From NCBI GenBank assembly GCA_002393945.1, contig DGSO01000011.1:62001-126000 (forward strand): 64,000 nucleotides of DNA, read 5' to 3'. Within the stretch, counting starts at the first letter, position 1, and each line of letters starts with the position of its first letter. Below the pieces are notes generated by a model that did not search any database, had not been told where the DNA came from, and saw only the letters and a program-made list of their open reading frames with translations. Positions 1-8,178 of the stretch are shown here, one piece after another. The stretch comes from Bacteroidales bacterium UBA4360 (GTDB lineage: Bacteria; Bacteroidota; Bacteroidia; Bacteroidales; UBA932). The position numbers and the translations under genes are program-made.

Positions 1-2
1 AC

Positions 3-200
3 GGTGAAGGAGACACAGTCCTGTTCTACGGCTCGCTTTCAGATGGTGTCCTGAATATAAGCCCCGGCATGTATAACGGCAATTACTTTACTACATTCAA
101 GATTATAGGCCTTGTGCAAGAAGGGGATTATGCCGGTGCATATTTTGACTTCTACGGCGACCTGCCGCTTCCCCAGGTCTGGACACGCGTAAACAACTAA
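3..200 (+). CDS. C-terminal end of a surface protein (partial)
   Basis: An open frame enters from the left edge and ends at TAA (198-200), giving the last 65 residues (…QVWTRVNN). The visible part is rich in Gly, Tyr, Phe and Asp and looks like the closing beta-strands of an extracellular beta-sandwich. It has no catalytic motif. It lies 19 nt before the start of the large mosaic lipoprotein on the same strand, so the two are probably co-transcribed and may both be surface or fimbria-associated proteins. The family cannot be named from this fragment. Confidence 0.6.
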   Translation, partial: GEGDTVLFYGSLSDGVLNISPGMYNGNYFTTFKIIGLVQEGDYAGAYFDFYGDLPLPQVWTRVNN

Positions 201-219
201 CCATAAGAAAGAAAAGGAT

Positions 220-3200
220 ATGAAAAAGATTTATTCAATAATTGCTCTTGCACTTGCCTTCGCATCCTGTTCCTCTCTTATGGAAAAGGATGTGACTCCT
301 GCCGGACAGAATGCGGTCCGGTTTACGACCAACATAGGTGCGTTTGCCACCAAGGCAACCGCCGATGCCTTTGAAAACGGAGACCAGGTGGGCATCATTG
401 CCAATGAGCCCATCAATGTAGACAATGTGCTGTACACTGTTTCCGGGAATACGCTCACCAGCAGCACTCCTATATGCTGGCTTGAGGGGCAGGAAGCAGA
501 AACGCGCTTCTTTGCATACTATCCGTATGACAAGGAATTCAGCATGCTCAACGAGTACCAGTATGTCCTGAAAGTGGAGACTGACCAGAGAACCCACGAG
601 GCCTACACCCGTTCAGACTTCCTCGTAGGTCAAGGCGCCGCCAAGCCCGGTGAGCCGGTGAACCTTGAATTCCAGCACTTCTTCTCCAGGATTGACGTGA
701 CTCTTCCTTCCCAGATACTCTCAAGCGTTGCGAGCGTTGGTATTTCCGGAGTGAGCGCTTCGTATGTGATCGGCACAGGAGAGCAGTCGGAGCCTGTAAC
801 CATCACAGCGGCCCAGATTACATCGGCAAGCGGTGAGAAGACCTTCTCTGCCATCATTGTCCCTCAGGCGGCGAATCCTTCGCTGGTGATTACAAAGACC
901 GACGGCTCCGTCCAGACCTTCTCCTTGGGCAAAACGATGTATTTCGAGCAGGGTAAGCGCTATCAGGCCCAGCTCTCGCTCAAGGACGACGGTTCCCTTG
1001 AGGCTGAATTCGTATTCCGCATCTTCGACTGGCTCTCCGGAGACTGGGTGTGGTTCGAGGGGTACAAGCCCCGTTGGAGCGTCATCGGCAATTTCACAAA
1101 TGACTGGACCGATGATTATGAAATGGAGAACCTTGGCGGCGGCAAGTACCAGATTAATTTATGGCTTCCCGAAGAGGCCGAATTCAAGTTCCGCCTTGAC
1201 GGCAGCTGGGACACCAACCTTGGCTGCTCCTGGTACGAAAATGATACAGAATTCAGGAGCACCGTAGAGCTTGGACAGACCGTGCAGCTCATGAAAGATG
1301 GCCCCAACCTCTATTATCCTCAGGGCGGTCAGGTAAAGATTGAACTTGACGTCAATGAAATGACGGCTTCCATAAAGGAATACAAGGAATTCCAGCTGGA
1401 ATACAATCTTGGAGACCAGTGGTCCTCCCGGCGTCTCTCCGATATTTCCGGCGGCCTGTTCACTTTAAAGGATTTCTACATCAGTGCCGGTATGCAGCTG
1501 GCAATCCTGGACCGGAACTGGATAAGGTACTGCGCCCCTGAGGCCGACATCACTACGGAAACCGTCACGGCCAAGACCCTGGTTGCAGGTGTGCCGGTCA
1601 AACTCGTGGAAAACGGTGTCATGCTTTACAGTGACAGGAGTTTCTTTGCCGATATCGTGTTTGACTCCAATGACTATACGCTTACCATTACTGAGTCCGA
1701 GAATCAGGCTGTCAGCATTGACAGGTTTTTTGAACTTCAGGACGGATCGGAAGTGGCCATGTCCGGCCTCACCGTGTATGCCGTTGCAGAAGAAGGCTTT
1801 GTGGTTTCCAACGACGGTTACAGGGGTCTATTCATCTTCTCCGGTTACGGAAATCCTCTTCCTTCCGTTGGAGATGTAGTGGATGTCACCGGCAAGAAGA
1901 AGATGTATGCCAATCAGCCCGAACTTGGAGAGGCAAGCTTCGTCAAGACGGGTACGGCTGAATTAGCCGAGGTTTACTACCAGCATTTCGAGGGGTACAA
2001 TTACGGCTATTCCGTTCCTGTAGAGTTTGAGGGAGATCTGTACCCGGTACCTTATACTTCTCATGAGTCTATTTATGTAGTGACGGATAACGGCATTCTC
2101 AGGGGTCATTACTGCTTTGACGAGTATCTGAAGTATTATGGTTCCAAGGTGAAGGTCAAGGGATGGTACGGCGGAGATAACGGGCTCTACCACTATTTCA
2201 CGCTTGTATCCATTGAAGGCCTTGAGGAAGGGTACCATGGCACGGGTACGCTTGAGGATCCTTACGATGCCGTAGGCGCAATGCTGTATGCAAGGTCTCT
2301 CCAGCCCGGTTCCACCAGTGACGGCGACGTGTTCATAAAAGGCTTGGTAAGGGACATTGTCATGCCTTATTCCATCGGCAGCGACTATCCCGGATACGGT
2401 AGTTTCCTTGTTGCCGAGAGCGTCAATTTCTACGACTGCTATTTCAATGTCCTTCAGGCCTCCTTCCTGGAAAACAAGCTGTGGGTTGACGGCAATTCTG
2501 TCCTCAAGCCTGGCGACGAGGTGATTGTGTCCGGCAAAGTGATTCTTGCAGATGACGGCAAATCGGTAGGTACGGCTCCGGGTGCGGCATATCTCTACTC
2601 CCTTAACGGAGCCACAAGCGAAGTCCCTCAGGAGCATACTTACGTTGGCGCCGGCACCATCGACAATCCATACTCCGTTGCCGATGCAATCTATATCGCA
2701 GAGAAAACCGGTGAAACCGCCACCGAGGAATCATACTATATCCGAGGCCGCGTTTCGGAAGTGCGTGAGCAGTTTGGCTCCAAATACGGCAATGCAACCT
2801 TCTCCATTGTGGATGAAAACGGTGACGGTCGCAGCTTCCTTGTATATCGTACTTATTATTTTTATGGCGAGCACTGGACCGACGGCCAGTATACCCTCAA
2901 TGACTGGGACGACGTGGTGGTTTATGGCCATATAGTCAACTACAAGGGCAATACTCCGGAGACCGTCCAGGGTGCACTGTACTCGCTGAACGGCATCACG
3001 GAGCCCATTGCGCCCGTAAGCTCGGAGGGTTGGTCCGTCATCGGCAACATTCAGGGGCATAACTGGGACTACGACATTCCCATGTACCAGTGCTATGAAA
3101 ACGGCGGCCTGTATGCCCTGATTTATTACAGGCAGGGCGATGAGTTCAAGCTTCGCCAGAATGCCGACTGGGCCGTTAACCGTGGCGCCGGCACCGAAGG

Positions 3201-4659
3201 CAACGTCGGTGGCTTCAATGCCATCCAGGACGGAGCGAACATAACTCTGCCCGGCGAAGGCATTTATGAAGTTTTCTACTATCCGGCCGATGAGTTTATA
3301 TACATCGCCGAATATGGTCAGAACGAAACCTGGGGCATAACCGGCAGTCTGGAGGGCCTCGGCTGGGCCGATGACCACATGTCCAAGATGGCAACCGTGA
3401 ATGACAGCCTGACCCCCATTATCGTGTTCAATGATGTGGTTTACAATGTGGGAGAAGAATTCAAGTTCCGGTTCCAGCATCAGTGGTTCTTCGAATACGG
3501 AGGCTATGGCGATACCCTTGTCCCCGGAAGCTACTACCCCCTCCAGCCTGCGGGCACCAACCTGACGATAAGCGAAAGCGGCATGTACAATGTCTACTTT
3601 GACTTGTACAACCAGACCGTCATGGTTGAGAAAACAGGAGGAGAGGAGCCGCAGATACCGGCTATCACAATTCCGGAAATAACGGAACTGGTAAAGGGCG
3701 GGACCTCCGCTTCCACGGCCGTGAGCTATGACGGCATTATCGACAATACCCTTGTTACCTACACGAACGGCAGTTACGCTTATCTCCAGGACAACAGCGG
3801 CAGCATCGTCCTTTATCAGAAGAATCATGGCCTGAATACCGGTGACATTCTCAATGGACACATCTATGGCAGCGGCTACCTTTACAACGGCCTTCCCGAA
3901 ATCACAAGCTTGGGAGACCAGTATACTATTGTGGGTAATGTGGGAGCGGTGAATCCGGATGTGGTTACCCTTGAAAATGTGTTTGATAACTACGACTTTT
4001 ACCTGAGCCGCCTTATCCGGATAGAGAATGTGACAGTCACAGCTTCGGCCGGCAGGAATGCTACCATCATTCAGGACGGGAAGGAGATCACCGTCTACGC
4101 CCAGAGCGCAAGCATAGTCCTTCCGGCAGTCAATTCCATAGGCAACATTACCGCAATAGTGAGCATCTACAAGGGTGCGTACCAACTTGCCTTCTGGGAA
4201 GAAGGTTGGTTTGAGAAGACCGGTGAGGTTCAGACTGAGAACCCTGATCCCGGCAGCGGTACTCAGCCGGATGATCCCAATACCTCTGTGACATTCGGCG
4301 CCGATCAGCTTGCCGCCGCTGCATGCAAAGGTGCAAAGAATGATATGAACGAAATAGTGAGTTTTACAAACTCGTCGGATTATGGATCTACTGCGGTAAC
4401 GGAGCTCCGCATCTATAAGGGTAAGGAATTCAACGTCTCATGTGCCGACGGTTATGTCATCACCGGGATTGAAATGACATGTACGGCCAGCGGCGTTAAC
4501 AAACAAGGCCCCGGCTGCTGGGGCGCCGGCGCACCTGAAGGCTACTCCTACAGTGACTACACCGGCATCTGGGCAGGCAGCCAGAGCTCAGTATCCTTCA
4601 CCGCCACCGACAACCAGGTTAGGATCGTCAGCCTGAAGGTTACATATGAAAAGATATAG
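220..4659 (+). CDS. Large mosaic surface lipoprotein: fimbrillin-like N-terminus, SusE/F-like and OB-fold modules
   Basis: The 1479-residue protein starts with a lipoprotein signal (hydrophobic stretch, then lipobox Cys near residue 17) and is probably surface-exposed. Residues ~25-270 resemble the Mfa-like fimbrillin fold and contain the tripeptide TKA near residue 45. Repeated modules opening WSVIGN (~290 and ~945) or WGITGS (~1045) look like SusE/SusF starch-binding-type beta-sandwiches. Two modules opening G(T/A)GT(L/I)xxPY (~690 and ~815), and looser ones near 500 and 1160, resemble the OB-fold repeats annotated as DUF6359/YhcR-like. The last ~120 residues form another beta-rich domain with Cys residues. 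Module assignments are by pattern only. The likely role is glycan or surface binding at a cell appendage. No enzyme motif is visible. A strong terminator follows. Confidence 0.8.
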   Translation: MKKIYSIIALALAFASCSSLMEKDVTPAGQNAVRFTTNIGAFATKATADAFENGDQVGIIANEPINVDNVLYTVSGNTLTSSTPICWLEGQEAETRFFAYYPYDKEFSMLNEYQYVLKVETDQRTHEAYTRSDFLVGQGAAKPGEPVNLEFQHFFSRIDVTLPSQILSSVASVGISGVSASYVIGTGEQSEPVTITAAQITSASGEKTFSAIIVPQAANPSLVITKTDGSVQTFSLGKTMYFEQGKRYQAQLSLKDDGSLEAEFVFRIFDWLSGDWVWFEGYKPRWSVIGNFTNDWTDDYEMENLGGGKYQINLWLPEEAEFKFRLDGSWDTNLGCSWYENDTEFRSTVELGQTVQLMKDGPNLYYPQGGQVKIELDVNEMTASIKEYKEFQLEYNLGDQWSSRRLSDISGGLFTLKDFYISAGMQLAILDRNWIRYCAPEADITTETVTAKTLVAGVPVKLVENGVMLYSDRSFFADIVFDSNDYTLTITESENQAVSIDRFFELQDGSEVAMSGLTVYAVAEEGFVVSNDGYRGLFIFSGYGNPLPSVGDVVDVTGKKKMYANQPELGEASFVKTGTAELAEVYYQHFEGYNYGYSVPVEFEGDLYPVPYTSHESIYVVTDNGILRGHYCFDEYLKYYGSKVKVKGWYGGDNGLYHYFTLVSIEGLEEGYHGTGTLEDPYDAVGAMLYARSLQPGSTSDGDVFIKGLVRDIVMPYSIGSDYPGYGSFLVAESVNFYDCYFNVLQASFLENKLWVDGNSVLKPGDEVIVSGKVILADDGKSVGTAPGAAYLYSLNGATSEVPQEHTYVGAGTIDNPYSVADAIYIAEKTGETATEESYYIRGRVSEVREQFGSKYGNATFSIVDENGDGRSFLVYRTYYFYGEHWTDGQYTLNDWDDVVVYGHIVNYKGNTPETVQGALYSLNGITEPIAPVSSEGWSVIGNIQGHNWDYDIPMYQCYENGGLYALIYYRQGDEFKLRQNADWAVNRGAGTEGNVGGFNAIQDGANITLPGEGIYEVFYYPADEFIYIAEYGQNETWGITGSLEGLGWADDHMSKMATVNDSLTPIIVFNDVVYNVGEEFKFRFQHQWFFEYGGYGDTLVPGSYYPLQPAGTNLTISESGMYNVYFDLYNQTVMVEKTGGEEPQIPAITIPEITELVKGGTSASTAVSYDGIIDNTLVTYTNGSYAYLQDNSGSIVLYQKNHGLNTGDILNGHIYGSGYLYNGLPEITSLGDQYTIVGNVGAVNPDVVTLENVFDNYDFYLSRLIRIENVTVTASAGRNATIIQDGKEITVYAQSASIVLPAVNSIGNITAIVSIYKGAYQLAFWEEGWFEKTGEVQTENPDPGSGTQPDDPNTSVTFGADQLAAAACKGAKNDMNEIVSFTNSSDYGSTAVTELRIYKGKEFNVSCADGYVITGIEMTCTASGVNKQGPGCWGAGAPEGYSYSDYTGIWAGSQSSVSFTATDNQVRIVSLKVTYEKI

Positions 4660-4682
4660 TGTCTTTTCTTGCTGAATAGTTC

Positions 4683-4718
4683 AGGACCGGCTTCATGAAG
4701 AGAGGCCGGTCCTTTTTG
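4683..4718 (+). terminator. Rho-independent terminator after the mosaic lipoprotein gene
   Basis: The arms AGGACCGGC and GCCGGTCCT form a stem and are followed by a run of five T. It lies 24 nt after the stop codon. The T-run also contains the -33 TTTG of the next promoter, so the two signals overlap. Confidence 0.8.
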
Positions 4719-4745
4719 CGTTTTCAATAATTTGCAGTATCTTTG
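4715..4745 (+). promoter_or_regulatory. Bacteroidota-type promoter for tRNA-Pro
   Basis: TTTG (4715-4718) and TATCTTTG (4738-4745) are separated by exactly 19 bp. This matches the known Bacteroides sigma-ABfr consensus (TTTG, 19 bp, TAnnTTTG). The tRNA begins 12 nt downstream. Confidence 0.8.
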
Positions 4746-4756
4746 CAGTCCCTCTT

Positions 4757-4830
4757 CGGGGTGTGGCGCAGTTGGCTAGCGCATCTGGTTTGGGACCAGA
4801 GGGTCGTGTGTTCGAGTCACATCACCCCGA
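4757..4830 (+). tRNA. tRNA-Pro (anticodon TGG)
   Basis: The 74-nt cloverleaf can be folded by eye. The acceptor stem is CGGGGTG with CACCCCG, and the D-stem is GCGC/GCGC. The anticodon stem is TCTGG/CCAGA around loop TTTGGGA, which places TGG at positions 34-36 followed by G37. The T-arm is GTGTG/CACAT with loop TTCGAGT. The discriminator is A, and CCA is not encoded. It decodes CCN proline codons. It has its own promoter and a terminator hairpin immediately after. Confidence 0.95.
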
Positions 4831-4865
4831 CGAACAAGCAGAGCCGGACGGCTCTGCTTTGTTCG
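4831..4865 (+). terminator. Terminator hairpin of tRNA-Pro
   Basis: CGAACAAGCAGAGCC and GGCTCTGCTTTGTTCG pair over about 15 bp, with one bulged T and a four-base loop, directly after the tRNA. The composite repeat (copy 1) begins at its 3' foot. Confidence 0.75.
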
Positions 4866-5258
4866 TTAATACAGGGGGCTCCGCCGCTCCGCTTTCAATA
4901 TGGGGGAATAGGATTCCCCCGAACCCCCTGCGGCCTTAAACCCTTTCCGTATTTCCCGCTTCGCGGCAAATACCCGGGCCGGCCGGGACGCCTGATGGCG
5001 TCTTTACCCATAAGCGGGGCATTTGAATGTCAGTTCATGACAGCGAGGTTGACATTTTCGGCCATTTTTGACAATCTGCGCGTCGTTGACGACGGCGGGT
5101 TCGTCATTTTGGGCCGTTTTTGTCGATGTGCACGTCATCATTGACGGCTACGGTCACGTTTTAGGGTGTTTTTGTCACCTTCGGCGTTGTCGATGACGGC
5201 AACGGACACGTTTTGGGCCATTTTTGTCACCTTGCGTGTCGCTGCCAAGCAAAATAGC
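4866..5258 (+). repeat. Composite repeat element, copy 1 (GC palindromes plus 52-bp minisatellite)
   Basis: It begins TTAATACAGGGGGCTC and continues through GC-rich palindromes (CCCGGGCCGGCCGGG; CGCCTGATGGCGT) and the block GGGGCATTTGAATGTC. It ends in four tandem degenerate units of exactly 52 bp from about 5044, each with a core like TTTTTGTCGATGTGCACGTC and mostly ending TGACGG. The same order of blocks recurs at 6541-6854 (inverted) and 11080-11609, and partly inside pbpC. No credible gene lies inside it. Confidence 0.85.
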
Positions 5259-5262
5259 AATG

Positions 5263-5308
5263 GTTAAAGCACGCTTTCAGACATATAATGGTAAAAATGT
5301 GCTTTAAC
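5263..5308. repeat. Perfect 10-bp inverted repeat
   Basis: GTTAAAGCAC (5263-5272) and GTGCTTTAAC (5299-5308) flank a 26-nt AT-rich loop. It lies between the composite repeat and the end of the panE-like gene. It may be a structural element or part of a small repeat; its function is unknown. Confidence 0.5.
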
Positions 5309-5358
5309 GATATAAGTGAGTGGCGATAGTGTCATATCCACGCCTTTTGTAGACACCA

Positions 5359-5447
5359 AACCAACGTTTGGGGGCTGTAATGGCGGCGAGGTGGCAAACA
5401 ACATCAAACCACCGTTTGGGCTCACCAGGGGCCGAAAACGGTGGTTT
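5359..5447 (-). repeat. Palindromic repeat downstream of panE-like gene
   Basis: AAACCACCGTTT (5406-5417) and AAACGGTGGTTT (5436-5447) form a perfect 12-bp stem with an 18-nt loop. A related half-site, AAACCAACGTTTGGG, lies about 47 bp upstream (from about 5359). It could terminate the minus-strand panE-like gene that ends at 5489, although the T-run after it is weak. The rest of 5259-5488 holds no gene I can support. Confidence 0.5.
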
Positions 5448-5488
5448 GCGTGTATCAAAAAGTGCCGTCGCGGGGGTCCGGGACGATA

Positions 5489-6496
5489 TCAGAGGACGAA
5501 AAGTTTGAGATTGTCCCAGGAGGGGAAGAGTTCGCCGTTTTCGATGCGGTGGATGATGGATGTCACCTTCTCGTTGTATGGCGTGGGGCAGCCGATCTTG
5601 CGGCCATAGGCGGCGATGGCGCCGTTTATGGCATCGACCTCCGTCTTCTTGCCTTTTTCGATGTCCTGGAGCATGCTGGCTTTGAGGAGGGCGTGCTTGC
5701 GGATGGCGATCGGCAGGATGAAGAGCGACAGGGCTTTCTTTACGGGGCCGTGGTAGTCGAGGAGCTTGACTGCATCCTTGCCCTGGACGGGCTCTATCTT
5801 GATGCCGCCGGCAGCGCAGACGTCGATGCACTCCTTGATGAGGGCAAGGACGACCTTTCTGGATTCCATCTTGGCGGCGGCCTCTCCAAAGGTACAGCCG
5901 AGCACGGTGCTCATGCCGGAGAAGGCAGAGTTGATAAGGAGTTTGCTCCATCGGGTGCCGATGAAATTGGGCTCTACAGTGACTTCGCCCATGCATTCCA
6001 GGAGGTCTTTCACTATCGGCAGGTACTTGTGCGGAGTCTTTTCAGTGGTGCCGAGGGAGAAGGTGAGGCTGTCCGGGGAGCTGGTGAGCTCGGAGACGCC
6101 GGGGGCCGTCATTGTGGCGCCCCAGGCAACCGTGCAGCCAAGGACTCGGTCCGGGCCGACAATATCGGCAATTCCCTGCTCCGGGAGGCCGTTCTGGAGA
6201 GTGACGATAACGCCGTCATCGGCAAGGAAATCCTTGAGGAAGGTCACTACCTTAGCGTTTTCCTGCTGCTTGGTGAGGAGGAAGACGATATCGTAGGTCC
6301 CCGTCATCTCTTCCGGGGTAAGGACGTTCACTTTCTGCGTGAACTCCACGGTGCCGATAACTTTGGCACCATTCTCCTTCATCGCATTCACATGCGCTAC
6401 ATTCCTGTTAATCAGGTCTATCGGCCTTCCGGCCTTCGTTATGTATGCGCCCAGAATCGTACCCAACGATCCGGCGCCGTAAATTGCTGTTCTCAT
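5489..6496 (-). CDS. panE: Ketopantoate reductase family protein (2-dehydropantoate 2-reductase)
   Basis: The 335-residue protein has a Rossmann nucleotide site GAGSLG (residues 7-12) and the QNG motif (101-103). It also has the PanE/ApbA pattern with a Lys (K185) and Asn (N189) in the second domain, as expected for NADPH-dependent reduction of 2-dehydropantoate to pantoate in coenzyme A synthesis. Length fits the family (about 300-335). The start is the ATG 23 nt below a TAACTTTG -7 box. It is flanked by repeats on both sides and has no operon partner. The ApbA/PanE fold also includes other 2-ketoacid reductases, so the exact substrate is inferred. Confidence 0.8.
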   Translation of the reverse strand: MRTAIYGAGSLGTILGAYITKAGRPIDLINRNVAHVNAMKENGAKVIGTVEFTQKVNVLTPEEMTGTYDIVFLLTKQQENAKVVTFLKDFLADDGVIVTLQNGLPEQGIADIVGPDRVLGCTVAWGATMTAPGVSELTSSPDSLTFSLGTTEKTPHKYLPIVKDLLECMGEVTVEPNFIGTRWSKLLINSAFSGMSTVLGCTFGEAAAKMESRKVVLALIKECIDVCAAGGIKIEPVQGKDAVKLLDYHGPVKKALSLFILPIAIRKHALLKASMLQDIEKGKKTEVDAINGAIAAYGRKIGCPTPYNEKVTSIIHRIENGELFPSWDNLKLFVL

Positions 6497-6519
6497 GCTT
6501 GTTCAGGTCTTAGCAGGCG

Positions 6520-6527
6520 CAAAGTTA
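6520..6527 (-). promoter_or_regulatory. -7 box of the panE-like gene
   Basis: On the minus strand TAACTTTG matches TAnnTTTG and sits 23 nt before the ATG. It falls in sequence that aligns with the last 52-bp unit of the adjacent composite repeat, so the repeat may supply part of the promoter. Confidence 0.5.
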
Positions 6528-6540
6528 CAAAAAACGCCAC

Positions 6541-6854
6541 ATAACGTAGCCGCCGACGTAATTGATGACGCGCACATCGACAAAAACGGCCCAAAATGAC
6601 GACCTCGCCGTCGTCAACGACGCGCAGATTGTCAAAAATGGCCGAAAATGACAACTCCGTCGTCATGAACTGACATTTAAAAGTCTCGCTGATAGATATA
6701 GACGCCATCAGGCGTCCCGGCCGGCCCGGGTATTTGCCGCGCAGCGGGAAATACGGAAAGGGTTTAAGGCCGCAGGGGGTTCGGGGGAATTCTATTCCCC
6801 CGTATTGAAAGCGGAGCGGCAGGGGTGTATGAGGGGGCAGAGCCCCCTGTATTA
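6541..6854 (-). repeat. Composite repeat element, copy 2 (inverted)
   Basis: On the minus strand it starts TTTAATACAGGGGGCTC, continues with CCCCCTCATACACCCC, the CGGCC and CCCGGGCCGGCCGGG palindromes and CGCCTGATGGCGTC, then has two clear 52-bp units and a degenerate third that merges into the panE promoter. Its first bases overlap the phoH stop codon (TAA, 6852-6854). Confidence 0.85.
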
Positions 6855-8177
6855 AAGCACTTGCGCAGCAAGGGCGGAAAGGGCGCTGCGTTCGCCTTTG
6901 CGCAGGAAGACGTGCTCGAAGAGGGGCTGGCCGGTCATTTTCTCGCCAAGGTGGGAGAGGCCGTTGGACCACTGGTCCAGGTAGGGCTGGTCAATCTGGA
7001 AGATATCGCCGGTGAATACCATCTTGGTGCCTTCTCCGGCACGGGTGATGATGGTCTTGACCTCGTGCGGGGTGAGGTTCTGGGCTTCGTCCACGATGAA
7101 GTAGCACCTGCCAAGTGAGCGGCCGCGGATGTATGCAAGGGGAGAAATGACCAGTTTCTCTTCCTTGAGCATGGCGTCTATTTTCTGGAACTGACGGCTG
7201 CCGGGCTTGAAGCAGCGCTTGATGACGTCCAGGTTGTCCATGAGCGGCTGGACGTAGGGCCCCATCTTGGATTTCTGGTCGCCGGGAAGGAAGCCGATGT
7301 CCTGTCCTCCAAGCACTACGGTAGGACGTGAAAGGATGATCTGGTCGTAGTCCTGCTCCTGCTCTATGGCGGCTGCAAGGGCTATGAGGGTCTTTCCGGT
7401 ACCGGCGCCGCCAGTGAGGGACACCAGCGGAATATTCTTGTTCAGGCAGGCATCCAGGGCGAAACGCTGCTCGTCATTGCGGGGGCGGATGCCGGAAGCT
7501 TCGCGCCCTTTCACCAGGACGATATTTCCCGAACGGGAGTCGTACCTGGCGCAAACCGATGCGTCCCCGAAGGTGAACTTGAACAGCTGGTTGGGCCTTG
7601 GCTCCTTGTCAAAGACATCTTTCCAGAAGAGGCTGCCGGTCTGGCCGTAGGCAAGCATCTGGACGGCATTGGCATCGGCATCCACTGCCTCTACCTGGTG
7701 TTCCATGCTGTCCATGACGTCGTCGTCGAGGCGGTCGGTGAGGTAGTCCTGGGCTTCCATTCCCACCGCCTTGGCCTTGAGCCTCAGGTTGATGTCCTTG
7801 GTTACCAGGGCAACGAAGCGCTTGGGGTGGTGGTTCCGCACCCACATGGCAGTTGCCAGGATGCGGTGGTCAGGAATATCGTCACGGAAGAAATCCTGCA
7901 TGTCCGGGTCGAAAGGGTGGTTGGGCTCAATCTTGATGTGTCCCATCTTTTTCCCCAGCAGGAAGCCTTCCTTTGGCATTTTCTTTCCGTCCATGAGGAG
8001 GCTTATCTCTCGCATGAATGCGCGTGCGTGATAGGAGAGGTTGTCGTTTCCTTTCTTGAACTTGTCCAGCTCTTCAATTACCGCCACCGGGATAACGATG
8101 TCATTGTCACGGAACTGCCTTATGGCGTTGTGATCGTGCAGGATAATGTTGGTGTCAAGTACAAAGATCTTTGGCAT
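6852..8177 (-). CDS. phoH: PhoH-like ATPase with N-terminal PIN domain
   Basis: A 441-residue protein. Residues 1-~145 form a PIN-type nuclease domain (FVLDTNIILHD; later acidic motif LVTKDIN). From ~235 it is a PhoH ATPase with Walker A GGAGTGKT (256-263) and Walker B YFIVDEAQ (359-366). PIN-PhoH proteins of this YlaK/PhoH2 type are linked to ATP-dependent RNA unwinding and cleavage. I chose the ATG giving MPKIFVLD, which starts 2 nt after the upstream stop; an ATG 18 nt earlier would overlap the neighbour. It is third in a run with the LytTR and PurL-like genes. Its TAA stop lies in the first bases of composite repeat copy 2. Confidence 0.9.
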   Translation of the reverse strand: MPKIFVLDTNIILHDHNAIRQFRDNDIVIPVAVIEELDKFKKGNDNLSYHARAFMREISLLMDGKKMPKEGFLLGKKMGHIKIEPNHPFDPDMQDFFRDDIPDHRILATAMWVRNHHPKRFVALVTKDINLRLKAKAVGMEAQDYLTDRLDDDVMDSMEHQVEAVDADANAVQMLAYGQTGSLFWKDVFDKEPRPNQLFKFTFGDASVCARYDSRSGNIVLVKGREASGIRPRNDEQRFALDACLNKNIPLVSLTGGAGTGKTLIALAAAIEQEQDYDQIILSRPTVVLGGQDIGFLPGDQKSKMGPYVQPLMDNLDVIKRCFKPGSRQFQKIDAMLKEEKLVISPLAYIRGRSLGRCYFIVDEAQNLTPHEVKTIITRAGEGTKMVFTGDIFQIDQPYLDQWSNGLSHLGEKMTGQPLFEHVFLRKGERSALSALAAQVL

Positions 8178-8178
8178 G

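Noticed and set aside
2731..4185. 484-codon minus-strand frame inside the mosaic lipoprotein gene
   Set aside because: No signal, no motif, wholly inside a well-supported gene on the other strand.
4743..5144. Protein frame starting in the tRNA-Pro gene
   Set aside because: It runs through the tRNA, its terminator and the composite repeat; the same peptide recurs at 6493-6972 only because the repeat recurs.
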